The notes: generated from the letters alone by a model not told the origin. Shown: positions 1 to 8,237, numbered from the stretch's first letter. The stretch: DNA of 23,096 bases from Thermoplasmata archaeon M9B2D (GCA_002900555.1 MUGD01000022.1:1-23096), one strand, 5' to 3'. Translations and numbers: made by a program.

Positions 1-719
1 TGACGTATATCGCCCATCCGATGAGAGGGGAAAACGAGGCTACCTATGCATTACGAGAGGAGCTTGAAAAGACAAAAGACTACACAAAGGCATTTCATGA
101 CTATCCCGATGCATTGAATTTTGAAAAGGCAATGCTTAATAGATTGATCCAAAGTCCCGATGATTTTATTGGCGCATTCAAAGAACTCCCAAAAAATCTA
201 CTTCTGATGTTCGTAAATGCATACGAATCGTTTTTATTTAACAAAATCTTAAGTGAACGAATCAGACGGGGCCTCCCACTTCATCAAGCGGTTGTCGGTG
301 ACGTAATTTCCCCCATAAGAAAGAACAGTACCACCTCAGAAATTATCGCTGTGAAACCATCTAACATCGAGAAGGTCAACAAACAGATGTTGAAAAAAAA
401 GGCAATCGTCACCGGTCTGCTCATCGGCTATGACACAGTGTTTGCGGATGGTGAAATGGGGGATATCGAACATGCGGTCGTTGAATCAGAAAAAATCGAT
501 CCACGTGACTTTATCATCCCGGAAATCCCATTTCTTTCTTCTCAAGGTTCACGACGAGCATTGCTTGCGTTGATGCCATGGATTGAATGGACGCTTCAGC
601 CTGATGAGTTCTCAAAAGGAGATCAGGCGCTTCAGTTATGCTTCGAACTTCGGAAGGGATGCTATGCGACCGCTCTGCTACGCGAGTTTATAAAATCAAA
701 CGACCCCAAGAAGTACTAG
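1..719 (+). CDS. truD: tRNA pseudouridine synthase D, archaeal TruD (C-terminal half; 5' end outside the window)
   Basis: The reading frame is open from the first bases of the window, so the gene starts upstream; the first internal ATG is at 21, but coding before it (TYIAHP) fits the family. TruD makes pseudouridine at U13 of certain tRNAs. What is visible is the TRUD insertion domain and the C-terminal catalytic part, about 238 residues of a family usually near 420-440. Support is the conserved segment with LPKNLLLMFVNAYESFLFN (the TruD motif with NAY-S), then ILSERIRRGLPL and VGDVI, and the typical ending KGCYATALLREFIK. The catalytic aspartate lies in the missing N-terminal half. It is followed 81 nt later by ileS on the same strand, so the two may be co-transcribed. 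The family call is from recognition of these motifs. Confidence 0.9.
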   Translation, partial: TYIAHPMRGENEATYALREELEKTKDYTKAFHDYPDALNFEKAMLNRLIQSPDDFIGAFKELPKNLLLMFVNAYESFLFNKILSERIRRGLPLHQAVVGDVISPIRKNSTTSEIIAVKPSNIEKVNKQMLKKKAIVTGLLIGYDTVFADGEMGDIEHAVVESEKIDPRDFIIPEIPFLSSQGSRRALLALMPWIEWTLQPDEFSKGDQALQLCFELRKGCYATALLREFIKSNDPKKY

Positions 720-806
720 AGTGGCTTTGGAAGGGAAATGGTTTTATCGAGGTTGTGTCATTACCTGACAACCTAAACCACCATCACTCCAGTCTGGTGT
801 ATGCAA

Positions 807-3800
807 ATGATCCAATCTCCTTCACAGAAATACAACCCAAAAGAAGTGGAAGAACGTATCCAAAACTTCTGGAAAGAAAACCATATCTTTAAAAAATCGA
901 TTGAGTCGAGAAAAGGATGCCCACCTTACGTTTTTTTAGAGGGACCACCGACTGCAAACGGCCTTCCCCATCCCGGTCATGTCCTCACAAGAGTCATGAA
1001 AGACTTAATCCTCCGTTATGAGACCATGAACGGTCATTATATCCTACGAAAGGCTGGATGGGATACCCATGGATTACCAGTTGAAATTGAGGTTGAAAAA
1101 AAACTTGGTCTGGAGGATAAACAGGCTATAGAGCACTATGGAATCGCAAAGTTCAATGAAGAATGCAAGAAAAGCGTCTTTCGATACGAACATGCCTGGG
1201 TGGAGATGACCCAGCGTATCGCATTCTGGCTTGACATGGATAATCCCTATATCACCCTGAAGAACGACTACATCGAATCGGTCTGGTGGTCTCTGCAACA
1301 GGCATGGAACAAAAAGCTTCTATATCGCGGACATAAGGTTGTCCCGTATTGTCCCCGTTGCGGGACCGCGCTGTCTACCCATGAGATATCCCAAGGCTAT
1401 AAGATGATCGAAGATCCCTCAATTTTTGTCAAATTCAAACGAAAAAACAAGGAGGAGTACTTCCTTGCCTGGACCACCACGCCTTGGACGCTTATATCCA
1501 ATGTCGCCCTTGCGGTCCATCCAACGGAACCCTACATAAAAATACGGTTGAACGGGGAGGTGCTCATCCTTGCCGAGGAACGGGCAGCAACCCTTCTGAA
1601 AGGTCAGGAGTATGAGATGCTTGACCGGTTCATAGGAAAAGACCTTGAGCATATGCAGTACGAACCGCTTTTCTCCTATATTACTCCAGAGAAAAAAGCC
1701 TGGTTCGTGGTGCTTGCTGACTTTGTCACCATGGAGGATGGCACAGGCATTGTTCATATAGCACCTGCGTTCGGTGAAGATGATTATAACGTCGGACGTG
1801 CCTATGACCTGCCAATCGTCCAACTTGTAAAGCTTGACGGTACCTTCCCTGAGGAGGTGACGCTGTGGCATGGACAGTTTGTAAAAGACGCGGACCCAAG
1901 CATCATCCAATATCTCGAGGAACGTGGGTTGCTTGCCGGCACAAAAAAACACTCCCATGAATATCCCTTCTGCTGGCGGTGTGACTCACCGTTGTTGTAT
2001 TACGCAATGGAGTCCTGGTTCATCGCGATGTCAAAAGTCCAGGAATCCCTGGTACGGAACAATAACGAAATCGCCTGGTATCCACCGCATCTACAACAGG
2101 GACGTTTTGGTGATTTCATCCGTGACGTGAAAGACTGGGCGCTCTCACGAGACCGGTATTGGGGCACACCGTTGCCAATCTGGACATGTACAAACAAGGA
2201 CTGTCAGCATATCGAATGCATCGGTAGCGTACAGCAGCTCCGCGACCTTAGCGAATCGTTCCCAGAGGAGTATGACCTTCATAAACCATTTGTCGATAAT
2301 CTTGTGATACGGTGCCCGAAATGCACGCAGCCGATGATCCGGGAAAACGAAGTCATCGACTGTTGGTATGACTCTGGATCATCATTTTTTGCACAGTGGC
2401 ATTACCCGTTTGAAAACAAAGACAAATTCAATCAGAATTTCCCCATCGATTTCATCAGCGAGGCATTGGATCAGACGAGAGGCTGGTTTTATTCCCTGCT
2501 TGCAATCTCTACGTTTTTGTTTGACAAACACCCATATAAGACGGTTCTTACGCTTGGCTTGGTCCTGGATAAAGACAACCAGAAGATGAGTAAAAGCAAA
2601 AAAAACTATGTGGACCCCACCATCATCCTAGACCATGAGGGCGCGGATGCGTTACGATGGTACCTTATCTCCGCAAACGCCCCATGGATGTCCACCCGCT
2701 TTTACGAAGAGGCTGTCAAAGACACTCTTGGGAAATTCTTACTGACGTTTTGGAATTCCTATAACTTCTTTACCACCTACGCGGTGCTTGATTCCTTTGA
2801 TGCAACACAAACAAAAATCCCTCTTCGTAAACGAGGATCTCTTGATCGATGGATCCATAGCAGGTTCAACCAGTTGATCCGCGACGTCCAAATCAATATG
2901 AAAGCGTTTGAGACCCATAAAGCCGCTCGGGCCATCGAAGCTTTCGTTATCACTGATTTCAGCAACTGGTACTTGAGACGTTCCCGGAAAAGACTCTGGG
3001 TCGAGGAGAGAACACCGGATAAGCTCTCTGGGTATCTCACCATGTATGAGGTCTTTGTCGGGTTATCTCAGCTTCTTGCTCCGTTCATCCCGTTCATCAC
3101 AGAGGAAATGTATCTGAATCTAAAAAGAGCGGATATGCCAGAAAGCGTGCATCTGTGTGACTATCCTACGTTTGACGAAAACGCAATCGACCGGGATCTG
3201 GAACGAGGCATGGAGCACATCCGGGCTCTTGTCGAGGCGGGCAGAGCGCTTCGATCCAAAGGGAATATTAAAGGAAGGCAACCCTTGCCTTCAGCAGCGA
3301 TTGTCTGCTCCGCGGAAATCGAAACATTAACACAATCACTGCTTGAGTTGATGAAAGAGGAGTTAAACGTAAAAACCATTGGGTACGAACACGACACTAC
3401 CCTGTTTATGACCAAAACCCTCAAGCCGAAGGTCTCTCATTTAGGTCCAAAATATAAGCAGAAAGCAAAGGACATTGTCCAGATGCTTGAAACACAGGAT
3501 ATGCATCGTCTTTACCAACAGCTTATGAACCAGAACGAAATTGTTCTTCCCGTTGGAAGCGAAGAAATCAGATTGACCATTGATGACTTCGAGGTGGTTG
3601 AAGAGGTAAAGAACCATTATGCAAAAGCGATTGTAGAAGATATGACCCTTTTTATAGATACTACCGTCACAGTTGAATTGGAGGCGGAAGGATTAGCGCG
3701 GGAGTTTATCAGACGAATCCAATCCATGCGTAAGGAATTAAACCTTGCTGTGGAGGATCGGATTGTCACAGAGATCGCTTTTGATAAAAAGAAACGAATC

Positions 3801-3938
3801 TCGCTGGAGCGGTGGAAGGATCATATCAAAGAAGAAACACGATCAAAAGCCGTAACCTTCGTAGACAAGCCAACAGGGATGCTTCTGAAACAATGGGTGA
3901 TCGATGATGTCAAAGTCGATATTGGTATACGAACCTAA
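807..3938 (+). CDS. ileS: isoleucyl-tRNA synthetase, archaeal/eukaryotic type
   Basis: A class I aminoacyl-tRNA synthetase that charges tRNA-Ile in the cytoplasm and edits mischarged valine. The HIGH signature appears as HPGH (residues 57-60 counted from the upstream ATG at 801) inside GPPTANGLPHPGH, and KMSKS is intact at residues 595-599. The CP1 editing domain is recognisable from WTTTPWT near residue 224 and GTGIVHIAPAFGEDD near 314. Cysteine pairs in CPRCG, CWRC and CPKC suggest zinc-binding knuckles. The C-terminal anticodon-binding region begins around residue 700. Total length of about 1045 matches archaeal IleRS. Two starts are possible: ATG 801 and ATG 807. I prefer 807 because a GGTG at 796-799 then has a 7-nt spacing, while 801 would leave 1 nt. 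The gene is intact; no frameshift was seen. Confidence 0.97.
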   Translation: MIQSPSQKYNPKEVEERIQNFWKENHIFKKSIESRKGCPPYVFLEGPPTANGLPHPGHVLTRVMKDLILRYETMNGHYILRKAGWDTHGLPVEIEVEKKLGLEDKQAIEHYGIAKFNEECKKSVFRYEHAWVEMTQRIAFWLDMDNPYITLKNDYIESVWWSLQQAWNKKLLYRGHKVVPYCPRCGTALSTHEISQGYKMIEDPSIFVKFKRKNKEEYFLAWTTTPWTLISNVALAVHPTEPYIKIRLNGEVLILAEERAATLLKGQEYEMLDRFIGKDLEHMQYEPLFSYITPEKKAWFVVLADFVTMEDGTGIVHIAPAFGEDDYNVGRAYDLPIVQLVKLDGTFPEEVTLWHGQFVKDADPSIIQYLEERGLLAGTKKHSHEYPFCWRCDSPLLYYAMESWFIAMSKVQESLVRNNNEIAWYPPHLQQGRFGDFIRDVKDWALSRDRYWGTPLPIWTCTNKDCQHIECIGSVQQLRDLSESFPEEYDLHKPFVDNLVIRCPKCTQPMIRENEVIDCWYDSGSSFFAQWHYPFENKDKFNQNFPIDFISEALDQTRGWFYSLLAISTFLFDKHPYKTVLTLGLVLDKDNQKMSKSKKNYVDPTIILDHEGADALRWYLISANAPWMSTRFYEEAVKDTLGKFLLTFWNSYNFFTTYAVLDSFDATQTKIPLRKRGSLDRWIHSRFNQLIRDVQINMKAFETHKAARAIEAFVITDFSNWYLRRSRKRLWVEERTPDKLSGYLTMYEVFVGLSQLLAPFIPFITEEMYLNLKRADMPESVHLCDYPTFDENAIDRDLERGMEHIRALVEAGRALRSKGNIKGRQPLPSAAIVCSAEIETLTQSLLELMKEELNVKTIGYEHDTTLFMTKTLKPKVSHLGPKYKQKAKDIVQMLETQDMHRLYQQLMNQNEIVLPVGSEEIRLTIDDFEVVEEVKNHYAKAIVEDMTLFIDTTVTVELEAEGLAREFIRRIQSMRKELNLAVEDRIVTEIAFDKKKRISLERWKDHIKEETRSKAVTFVDKPTGMLLKQWVIDDVKVDIGIRT

Positions 3939-3966
3939 AAAAACAAATCTGAGACGTGTAAACGAA

Positions 3967-3980
3967 TTTTTTTATACGTA
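3967..3980 (+). promoter_or_regulatory. TATA-box candidate for the kae1-bud32 unit
   Basis: A T-run followed by TTTATACGTA lies about 65 nt before the kae1 ATG in the 100-nt gap after ileS. An archaeal TATA box places initiation about 25 nt downstream, giving a leader near 40 nt. A GGTG at 4018-4021 is too far (19 nt) from the ATG to be a good ribosome binding site. Confidence 0.45.
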
Positions 3981-4040
3981 TTCTATGATTTTTTCTGGCG
4001 AACCAAATGTATTTTATGGTGTTGATATTACCCCCTGTTG

Positions 4041-5036
4041 ATGATCTGTTTAGGTATTGAGGGTACGGCACATTCCATCGGCGTTGGCATCATTAGAGAT
4101 GTCAAAGGAACTTGTCAGGTCCTTTCCAACAAAATAAAGACCTACCAGCCGGAGAAAGGCGGGATTCATCCAAGAGAGGCCGCAAATCATCATGCGACGC
4201 ACATTGCCAACCTCATCCTTGAGTCTGTTCATGCCGCAGCCGTTGATTTTTCTGACATTGCTCTTATCGCGTTTTCTCAAGGACCTGGACTTGGTCCTTG
4301 TCTTCGTACTGCTGCAACCGCAGCCCGTGCACTTGCGTTATCCCTTGAAAAACCGCTCATGGGGGTGAATCATTGCGTTGCGCATCTGGAGATTGGTCGG
4401 GGGACGGTCAAGGGATGTTCCGACCCGGTGTTATTGTATGTCTCTGGTGCGAACACCCAAGTAATTGCATTTGCTGAGAAAAAATATCGGGTGTTCGGGG
4501 AGACGCTTGACATTGGCATCGGGAACTGCCTTGATAAATTTGGAAGGACTATTGGTCTTGAGTTTCCTTGTGGACCGAAAATTGAGCAGCTGGCTACGAA
4601 GGGAATACAGTACATCCCGCTTCCGTACTCTATCAAAGGCATGGATATCGCGTTTTCTGGTCTGCTCACTGCTGCAGAGAACTCCGTGAAAAAAGGGGCG
4701 ACGGTGGAGGATGTGTGTTTTTCGATGCAGGAGACGACGTTTGCGATGCTTACAGAGGTCACCGAGCGAGCGATGGCGCATACAGAAAAACAGGAGGTGC
4801 TTCTTGGTGGTGGGGTTGCATCAAACAAACGACTCCGGGAGATGGTGCAGACCATGGCCTTTGACCGTGGTGCAAAATTTTTTGTCCCATCACGGGATCT
4901 TTGTATCGATAACGGTGCAATGATTGCATGGCTTGGTTTTTTGATGTATGAGAGTGGGTCTCGGATGAGCGTCGAAGACAGTCTTATCAATCAGCGATTC
5001 AGGACTGATATGGTAGAGGTGACCTGGCGTGACTGA
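4041..5036 (+). CDS. kae1: KEOPS complex catalytic subunit Kae1 (tRNA t6A37 threonylcarbamoyltransferase, TsaD/Kae1/Gcp family)
   Basis: Kae1 transfers the threonylcarbamoyl group to A37 of ANN-decoding tRNAs within KEOPS. The ASKHA fold is seen from the N-terminal phosphate loop LGIEGTAHSIGVG, the metal-binding HxxxH (HCVAH, H111 and H115), the nucleotide-binding LLGGGVASN, and the late aspartate in IDNGAMIA (D290) that completes the metal site. At 331 residues it is the length of a stand-alone Kae1, so this lineage does not carry the Kae1-Bud32 fusion found in some euryarchaea. An in-frame TTG directly precedes the ATG; the ATG is chosen because the protein then begins MICLGIEGTA as expected. 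Its 3' end overlaps bud32 by 8 nt, so the pair is very likely translated together. Confidence 0.97.
   Translation: MICLGIEGTAHSIGVGIIRDVKGTCQVLSNKIKTYQPEKGGIHPREAANHHATHIANLILESVHAAAVDFSDIALIAFSQGPGLGPCLRTAATAARALALSLEKPLMGVNHCVAHLEIGRGTVKGCSDPVLLYVSGANTQVIAFAEKKYRVFGETLDIGIGNCLDKFGRTIGLEFPCGPKIEQLATKGIQYIPLPYSIKGMDIAFSGLLTAAENSVKKGATVEDVCFSMQETTFAMLTEVTERAMAHTEKQEVLLGGGVASNKRLREMVQTMAFDRGAKFFVPSRDLCIDNGAMIAWLGFLMYESGSRMSVEDSLINQRFRTDMVEVTWRD
5016..5021 (+). promoter_or_regulatory. ribosome binding site for bud32, inside the kae1 coding sequence
   Basis: GAGGTG followed by A matches the archaeal 16S anti-Shine-Dalgarno and lies 7 nt before a GTG. It decides the GTG start of bud32 and explains how the overlapping gene is translated. 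Confidence 0.75.
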
Positions 5037-5652
5037 AAAAATCCTCTATCGTGGTGCTGAAGCAGAAATCCATCTGTCAACATATATGGGGAGAATCGTA
5101 GTACAGAAACGACGGGTGAAGAAAGCGTATCGTATAGCAGAAATCGATGCGCAGTTAATCTCCGCACGGACGCGAGAGGAAGCAAAGCTGATGACAGAGT
5201 CACGGACCATTGGTGTTTCGGTTCCTCTTATCTATGATGTTGATCTTTTGAACGGTATCATTACGATGGAGTATCTTGCTGGTGATCGGGTGAAAGACAT
5301 CCTCAACGAATTGGATGAACAGCAGCGAGAACAGATCTGCCACCGCATAGGCGAGAGCATTGCACGACTTCATTCTCATGACATCATTCATGGCGATATC
5401 ACTACATCGAATATGATCCTTCTTTACGATCGATTGTATTTCATTGACTTTGGTCTTGGATGTAAAACCATCGATTGTGAAACAAAAGCAGTGGACCTAC
5501 ATGTCCTTATGGAAGCCTTTGAATCAACCCATTCTCGGTTTTCCTCTTGCTTTGATGATGTGCTTGTTGGATACAAAAGACAATACCGGGGGGATCCGAT
5601 CATGGTAATTGACACGATTGATGATATTGTACACCGTGGACGATATCGATGA
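5029..5652 (+). CDS. bud32: KEOPS complex kinase/ATPase subunit Bud32
   Basis: A small atypical RIO/piD261-type kinase of 207 residues that binds Kae1 and supports t6A synthesis. Visible elements are a nucleotide-binding lysine in VVQKR (near K27), a Bud32-typical segment YRIAEIDAQLISARTREEAK, the catalytic loop HGDITTSN (residues 121-128, with D123 and N128), DFG at 140-142, and the basic tail RGRYR that is characteristic of Bud32 and contacts tRNA or Kae1. The start is GTG and overlaps the end of kae1 by 8 nt; a strong GAGGTG at 7-nt spacing supports it. In many archaea the next gene is rdgB; here a decayed regulator on the other strand lies between them. Confidence 0.96.
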   Translation: MTEKILYRGAEAEIHLSTYMGRIVVQKRRVKKAYRIAEIDAQLISARTREEAKLMTESRTIGVSVPLIYDVDLLNGIITMEYLAGDRVKDILNELDEQQREQICHRIGESIARLHSHDIIHGDITTSNMILLYDRLYFIDFGLGCKTIDCETKAVDLHVLMEAFESTHSRFSSCFDDVLVGYKRQYRGDPIMVIDTIDDIVHRGRYR

Positions 5653-5716
5653 AGAACCCAGAGAGTGTTACATAAATTCTTTTAATTTCGCTAGATTGGG
5701 ATTTACAATAAGGTGA

Positions 5717-6197
5717 TTATGTTGTATATAAAGGATCTGTCATAATCACGGTTTTTTGAATAATATCTGCATAATTCCCTGAGCGGATACTGCTGAATCT
5801 CTTTGCATATTTGAGGTCTATGGCAATGAAGATTAACCCCTTGTCTTATTCACCATGTATATACTGACTGTGCTCGATGATTCCCCTAATTTTTGATACT
5901 CTTTTTCCAAACGAGCAAATATAATATTTTCAATCGTGGTTTCATCCACAACCTTCATGGTTCGTTTTATCAACAAGAGAAACTTCCGGAGGGCTTGATG
6001 CTCCGTCTCGAGAATCGTCGTGTATCCCCCCAGATGATCTTTTTCTCTTCTAATTTTTTAATGGTTCTTCCGACCTTTTATGAAGAGAACCCGCAGTCTT
6101 TCGCGATAGTCTCAATGGTATTGTTTGAGTATTTCCTACATTCAAAAAGGACCGCAATTTCATCTGTACTTGACTGTCTCTCATTTGTCTTTAACAT
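5717..6197 (-). pseudogene. decayed Lrp/AsnC-type HTH regulator (paralogue of the intact gene at 17703)
   Basis: Reading the - strand, ATG 6197 starts MLKTNERQSSTDEIAVLFE and runs into an HTH region ending TIETIAKDCGFSS, where a TAA replaces an expected glutamine codon. The same frame continues with TIKKLEEKKIIWG, then shifts; the next frame gives GYTTILETE, KFLLLIKRT and VVDETTIENI. A second shift leads to IEHSQYIHGE, a second stop (TAA), then GLIFIAIDLKYAKRFSSI, ending at TAA 5719-5717. Segment by segment this follows the intact regulator at 17703 (IAKHCGFSPQKT, IWGYTAIVDDE, FILLIKKT, IESSCLVHGTYDW, ISFIAPDIKEAKKL) over nearly its whole length. Two stops and two frameshifts argue for a pseudogene rather than a sequencing error. 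The 128-codon ORF on the opposite strand is its shadow. Confidence 0.8.
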
Positions 6198-6314
6198 ACT
6201 CTTTATCATAGATTTTTTAGACAAACATTTCCATCTCCGAATCAGGAAAAAATCAAGACGACGGTTGAAAAAAAAATAGGAGGTGGGCAGTCTCTTGTGT
6301 TTTGTACCTGCAAT

Positions 6315-6324
6315 AATTAAATAC
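6315..6324 (+). promoter_or_regulatory. TATA-box candidate for rdgB
   Basis: AATTAAATAC lies about 60 nt before the chosen rdgB start. It suggests that rdgB has its own promoter and no longer depends on the kae1-bud32 transcript. Confidence 0.4.
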
Positions 6325-6380
6325 ACCATAGTTCTTCATCATCTGATAAGATTTCAAAAAGAAAAATCGAAAGGATGCGT

Positions 6381-6941
6381 ATGAGACAATTGTATTTTAT
6401 CACTAGTAATAAGGGAAAATTCCTTGAGGCAGCCGAAAAGCTTCGTCCTTATGGGTATCGGGTCGTACAGAAGGATCTCGGGTACCCTGAGATTCAGGCG
6501 GATTGTCTTACAGATGTTGTCACCTGGGCGGTATCAGAAATCAAGGAACGTTTTGATAAGGCATTTATGATTGAGGATGCAGGGGTTTTCATTGATTCAC
6601 TTCAGGGGTTCCCAGGAGTGTTCTCAAAGTACGCGTTTTTTACTATCGGTTTATCTGGGATCCTTCGACTGCTGCAGGGTGAAGAAAACAGACAAGCGGT
6701 GTTTCGATCAGTATACGCATACAGCGAGCCTGAGAGAACACCCGTGATTGTGACCGGAGAATGCATCGGGACTATCGCAGGGAAACAACGGGGATCATAT
6801 GGATTTGGCTATGACCCGATTTTTATCCCGAATAATGAGGAAAAAACCTTTGGGGAGATGACGATAGAAGAAAAAAATCGATACTCCCACCGTGCGAAAG
6901 CCCTTGAAAAACTTATCGGAGTTCTGAATACAAAACCATAA
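6381..6941 (+). CDS. rdgB: XTP/dITP diphosphatase (non-canonical purine NTP pyrophosphatase, RdgB/HAM1 family)
   Basis: Hydrolyses ITP, dITP and XTP to the monophosphates, keeping deaminated purines out of nucleic acids. Family marks are the N-terminal FITSNKGKFLEAAEKL, the acidic motif IEDAGVFIDSL, FPGVFSKYAF, the loop GSYGFGYDPIFIP, and the C-terminal YSHRAKALEKL, all in the expected order in 186 residues, the normal length. Two starts are possible, ATG 6375 and ATG 6381. I prefer 6381 because an AAAGG just before 6375 then has a spacing near 6 nt, and because the protein then begins MRQLYFITSN as usual. Linkage with kae1-bud32 is common in archaea and is kept here, but the genes are separated by about 700 nt of pseudogene. 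Confidence 0.95.
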   Translation: MRQLYFITSNKGKFLEAAEKLRPYGYRVVQKDLGYPEIQADCLTDVVTWAVSEIKERFDKAFMIEDAGVFIDSLQGFPGVFSKYAFFTIGLSGILRLLQGEENRQAVFRSVYAYSEPERTPVIVTGECIGTIAGKQRGSYGFGYDPIFIPNNEEKTFGEMTIEEKNRYSHRAKALEKLIGVLNTKP

Positions 6942-7271
6942 TCTTTCGGACTATCAGCAGTATCTTGTTTTAGTCACATGTATGTTATTTCACACCAAGG
7001 GTTAAAAAGAAAAAAAGAACACTAGCTATGTTGCACGAAATATCCGGGACATAAGCAGAAAGTAATATTTTTCCAAACCCTAAGGTAGTGTTTTTTATGG
7101 TTTTTTCCTCCCCGGCTTTACACTGGGAGAGTATACCAGCCTTTGCCCTATAATCGGCAATCGATTTGATGATTCTACATAGGAGGAATATTGGAGGTAT
7201 ATCTATTATTATCTTTGTTTTTAGGAAGGTTGTTAAAGGAGTGAAAAGAGGCAGATGGAGACATTAGTATC
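6942..7271. other. intergenic stretch without a supported gene
   Basis: I see no convincing coding frame. The stretch holds a weak stem (CTGG to CCAG around 7123-7141) and two GGAGG-like sites close together (about 7182 and 7193) that precede only an 18-codon TTG-initiated frame. It may be decayed DNA. No tRNA fold could be built from it. Confidence 0.4.
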
Positions 7272-7421
7272 ATGATTAAGAAAACTGTTACTAAGACTGT
7301 TTTTATTATTACGGTTGTACTTTTCATGACAACCATCACTCTTGTTCTCTATTTTAATACTTCTTGGAGATTGAAAGGTTATCTCGTAAATCAGGTAAGA
7401 ATTATACTCTCTGTTCTATGA
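7272..7421 (+). CDS. possible 49-residue single-span membrane peptide (doubtful)
   Basis: ATG to TGA encodes MIKKTVTKTVF followed by a strongly hydrophobic stretch of about 18 residues (IITVVLFMTTITLVLYF), then a short basic tail. The pattern of lysines followed by a membrane span looks protein-like, and similar lengths are used by real membrane peptides. No clear ribosome binding site precedes it and no family is recognised. It could equally be the start of a lost larger gene. Confidence 0.25.
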   Translation: MIKKTVTKTVFIITVVLFMTTITLVLYFNTSWRLKGYLVNQVRIILSVL

Positions 7422-7497
7422 CGATATCTATTGTCCGGAAGAGTTCGTCATAATATTCAAGGAACAATCTAGCTGTGATACACGCGTTCTGATACTA

Positions 7498-7797
7498 TTA
7501 TATAGTCGCTGCTTTCTCCACAACCCGTTTCTTACGTTTTCTTAAAAATCCAATTAAAAAATAAAAAACTACTGTTAAAATCAATATGCACATCAATCCC
7601 AATAGTATTATTCCCGTTAACGACAACGAAAGAAAAAATCCATCTTTCGTTGTTGCTACTGTATAAGAGATTTTACCTGGGGGCATATCTGGAATCGCTA
7701 TTATTGCATATGTTACCGAAGAAATCAACCCCAAGATACTCGTTACAATTATCGATATTATCATGGCTAATGATAGATTTTTCCATTCTATTTTCAT
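7498..7797 (-). CDS. small two-span membrane protein of unknown function
   Basis: The 99-residue product begins MKIEWKNLSLAM and has two predicted membrane spans, roughly residues 9-33 and 55-86, with a short polar loop between (DMPPGKISYTVATTKDG) and a strongly basic tail (LRKRKKRVVEK). By the positive-inside rule both ends should face the cytoplasm. A TATA-like TATTATAC lies about 20-29 nt upstream of the ATG on the - strand, which would suit a leaderless transcript; no Shine-Dalgarno is visible. It stands alone, with no partner on this strand. I do not recognise the family. The clean hydrophobic pattern supports a real gene. Confidence 0.55.
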   Translation of the reverse strand: MKIEWKNLSLAMIISIIVTSILGLISSVTYAIIAIPDMPPGKISYTVATTKDGFFLSLSLTGIILLGLMCILILTVVFYFLIGFLRKRKKRVVEKAATI

Positions 7798-7968
7798 ACA
7801 AATTTGAATTTATATTGTGTATAATAACTTTTTTGGGAAGTTATCCATAAATGAAAAATAGCTTGAAAATAAGGGTTGTAGAAGCTCGAGAGAGTCAGAA
7901 AATAAAACCCGGTAAAAACGGACTTATATTAAGTCCGTAGACGTTAAAAGTCCCTTCGGATAATAATA

Positions 7969-8001
7969 AGAATCAGTAAGATTCTCTCTTTTCTTCTTTT
8001 T
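7969..8001 (+). terminator. hairpin plus T-rich run, terminator-like
   Basis: AGAATC pairs with GATTCT across a 5-nt loop and is followed by CTCTTTTCTTCTTTTT. Archaeal termination depends mainly on the T-rich run. No + strand gene lies directly before it, so it may end a small RNA that includes the 9-bp hairpin at 7918-7938. Confidence 0.3.
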
Positions 8002-8128
8002 GCCTCTAAAAAGACATATAAACGATATTTTATATTATCGGAGGAAAACCAAACCTTTTATATAAAAGGCGGAGATTTCGGAACTGAAATCATAAAAGAT
8101 TCAAGCAAGAGACCTTTGGGAAATGTTG

Positions 8129-8137
8129 TAATATATG
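8129..8137 (+). promoter_or_regulatory. TATA box for tRNA-His
   Basis: TAATATATG is centred 31 nt before the first tRNA base, the usual archaeal distance for initiation at or just before a tRNA 5' end. Confidence 0.5.
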
Positions 8138-8163
8138 ATGAAACATTGCCCTTTTGCTCATAT

Positions 8164-8237
8164 GGCCCGAATAGTGTAGCCTGGTAACATATGGGACTGT
8201 GGATCCTCTGTGCCGGGTTCAAATCCCGGTTCGGGCC
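8164..8237 (+). tRNA. tRNA-His (anticodon GTG)
   Basis: A full cloverleaf can be folded by hand. The acceptor GCCCGAA pairs fully with TTCGGGC, with an encoded G-1 (8164) opposite discriminator C73 (8237), the identity mark of tRNA-His. The D arm is GTGT/ACAT around AGCCTGGTA. The anticodon loop is CTGTGGA with anticodon GTG at 8199-8201; the stem has one G-U pair and one mismatch at the 27-43 position. The variable loop has 4 nt, and the T arm CCGGG/CCCGG closes TTCAAAT. CCA is not encoded. No intron is seen. Its 3' end and flank are partly repeated at 9896-9926. Confidence 0.94.

Larger units (their letters stand above)
7798..8163. other. non-coding stretch with hairpins and a palindromic TATA, possible ncRNA
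   Basis: No gene is visible. The stretch contains a perfect 9-bp inverted repeat (ACGGACTTA / TAAGTCCGT, 7918-7938, loop TAT), a 6-bp hairpin followed by a pyrimidine-rich run (7969-8001), a perfect 16-bp palindrome CCTTTTATATAAAAGG (8054-8069) that also reads as a TATA box, and a weak stem GATTTC/GAAATC just after it. The last part is the promoter region of tRNA-His. Confidence 0.4.

Noticed and set aside
1419..1958. A 179-codon - strand ORF inside ileS
   Set aside because: It overlaps the conserved editing domain of ileS and has no recognisable features.
4370..4990. A 206-codon - strand ORF inside kae1
   Set aside because: It lies wholly within the well-conserved kae1 gene and its translation is low-complexity and serine-rich, as expected of a shadow frame.
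5893..6279. A 128-codon + strand ORF between bud32 and rdgB
   Set aside because: Its opposite strand reads as a decayed Lrp-type regulator similar to the intact gene at 17703; the + strand frame has no domain pattern or ribosome site.
7120..7160. tRNA-like sequence on the - strand after rdgB
   Set aside because: Short stems such as GGCT/AGCC and CTGG/CCAG exist, but no T-loop consensus or cloverleaf could be fitted.
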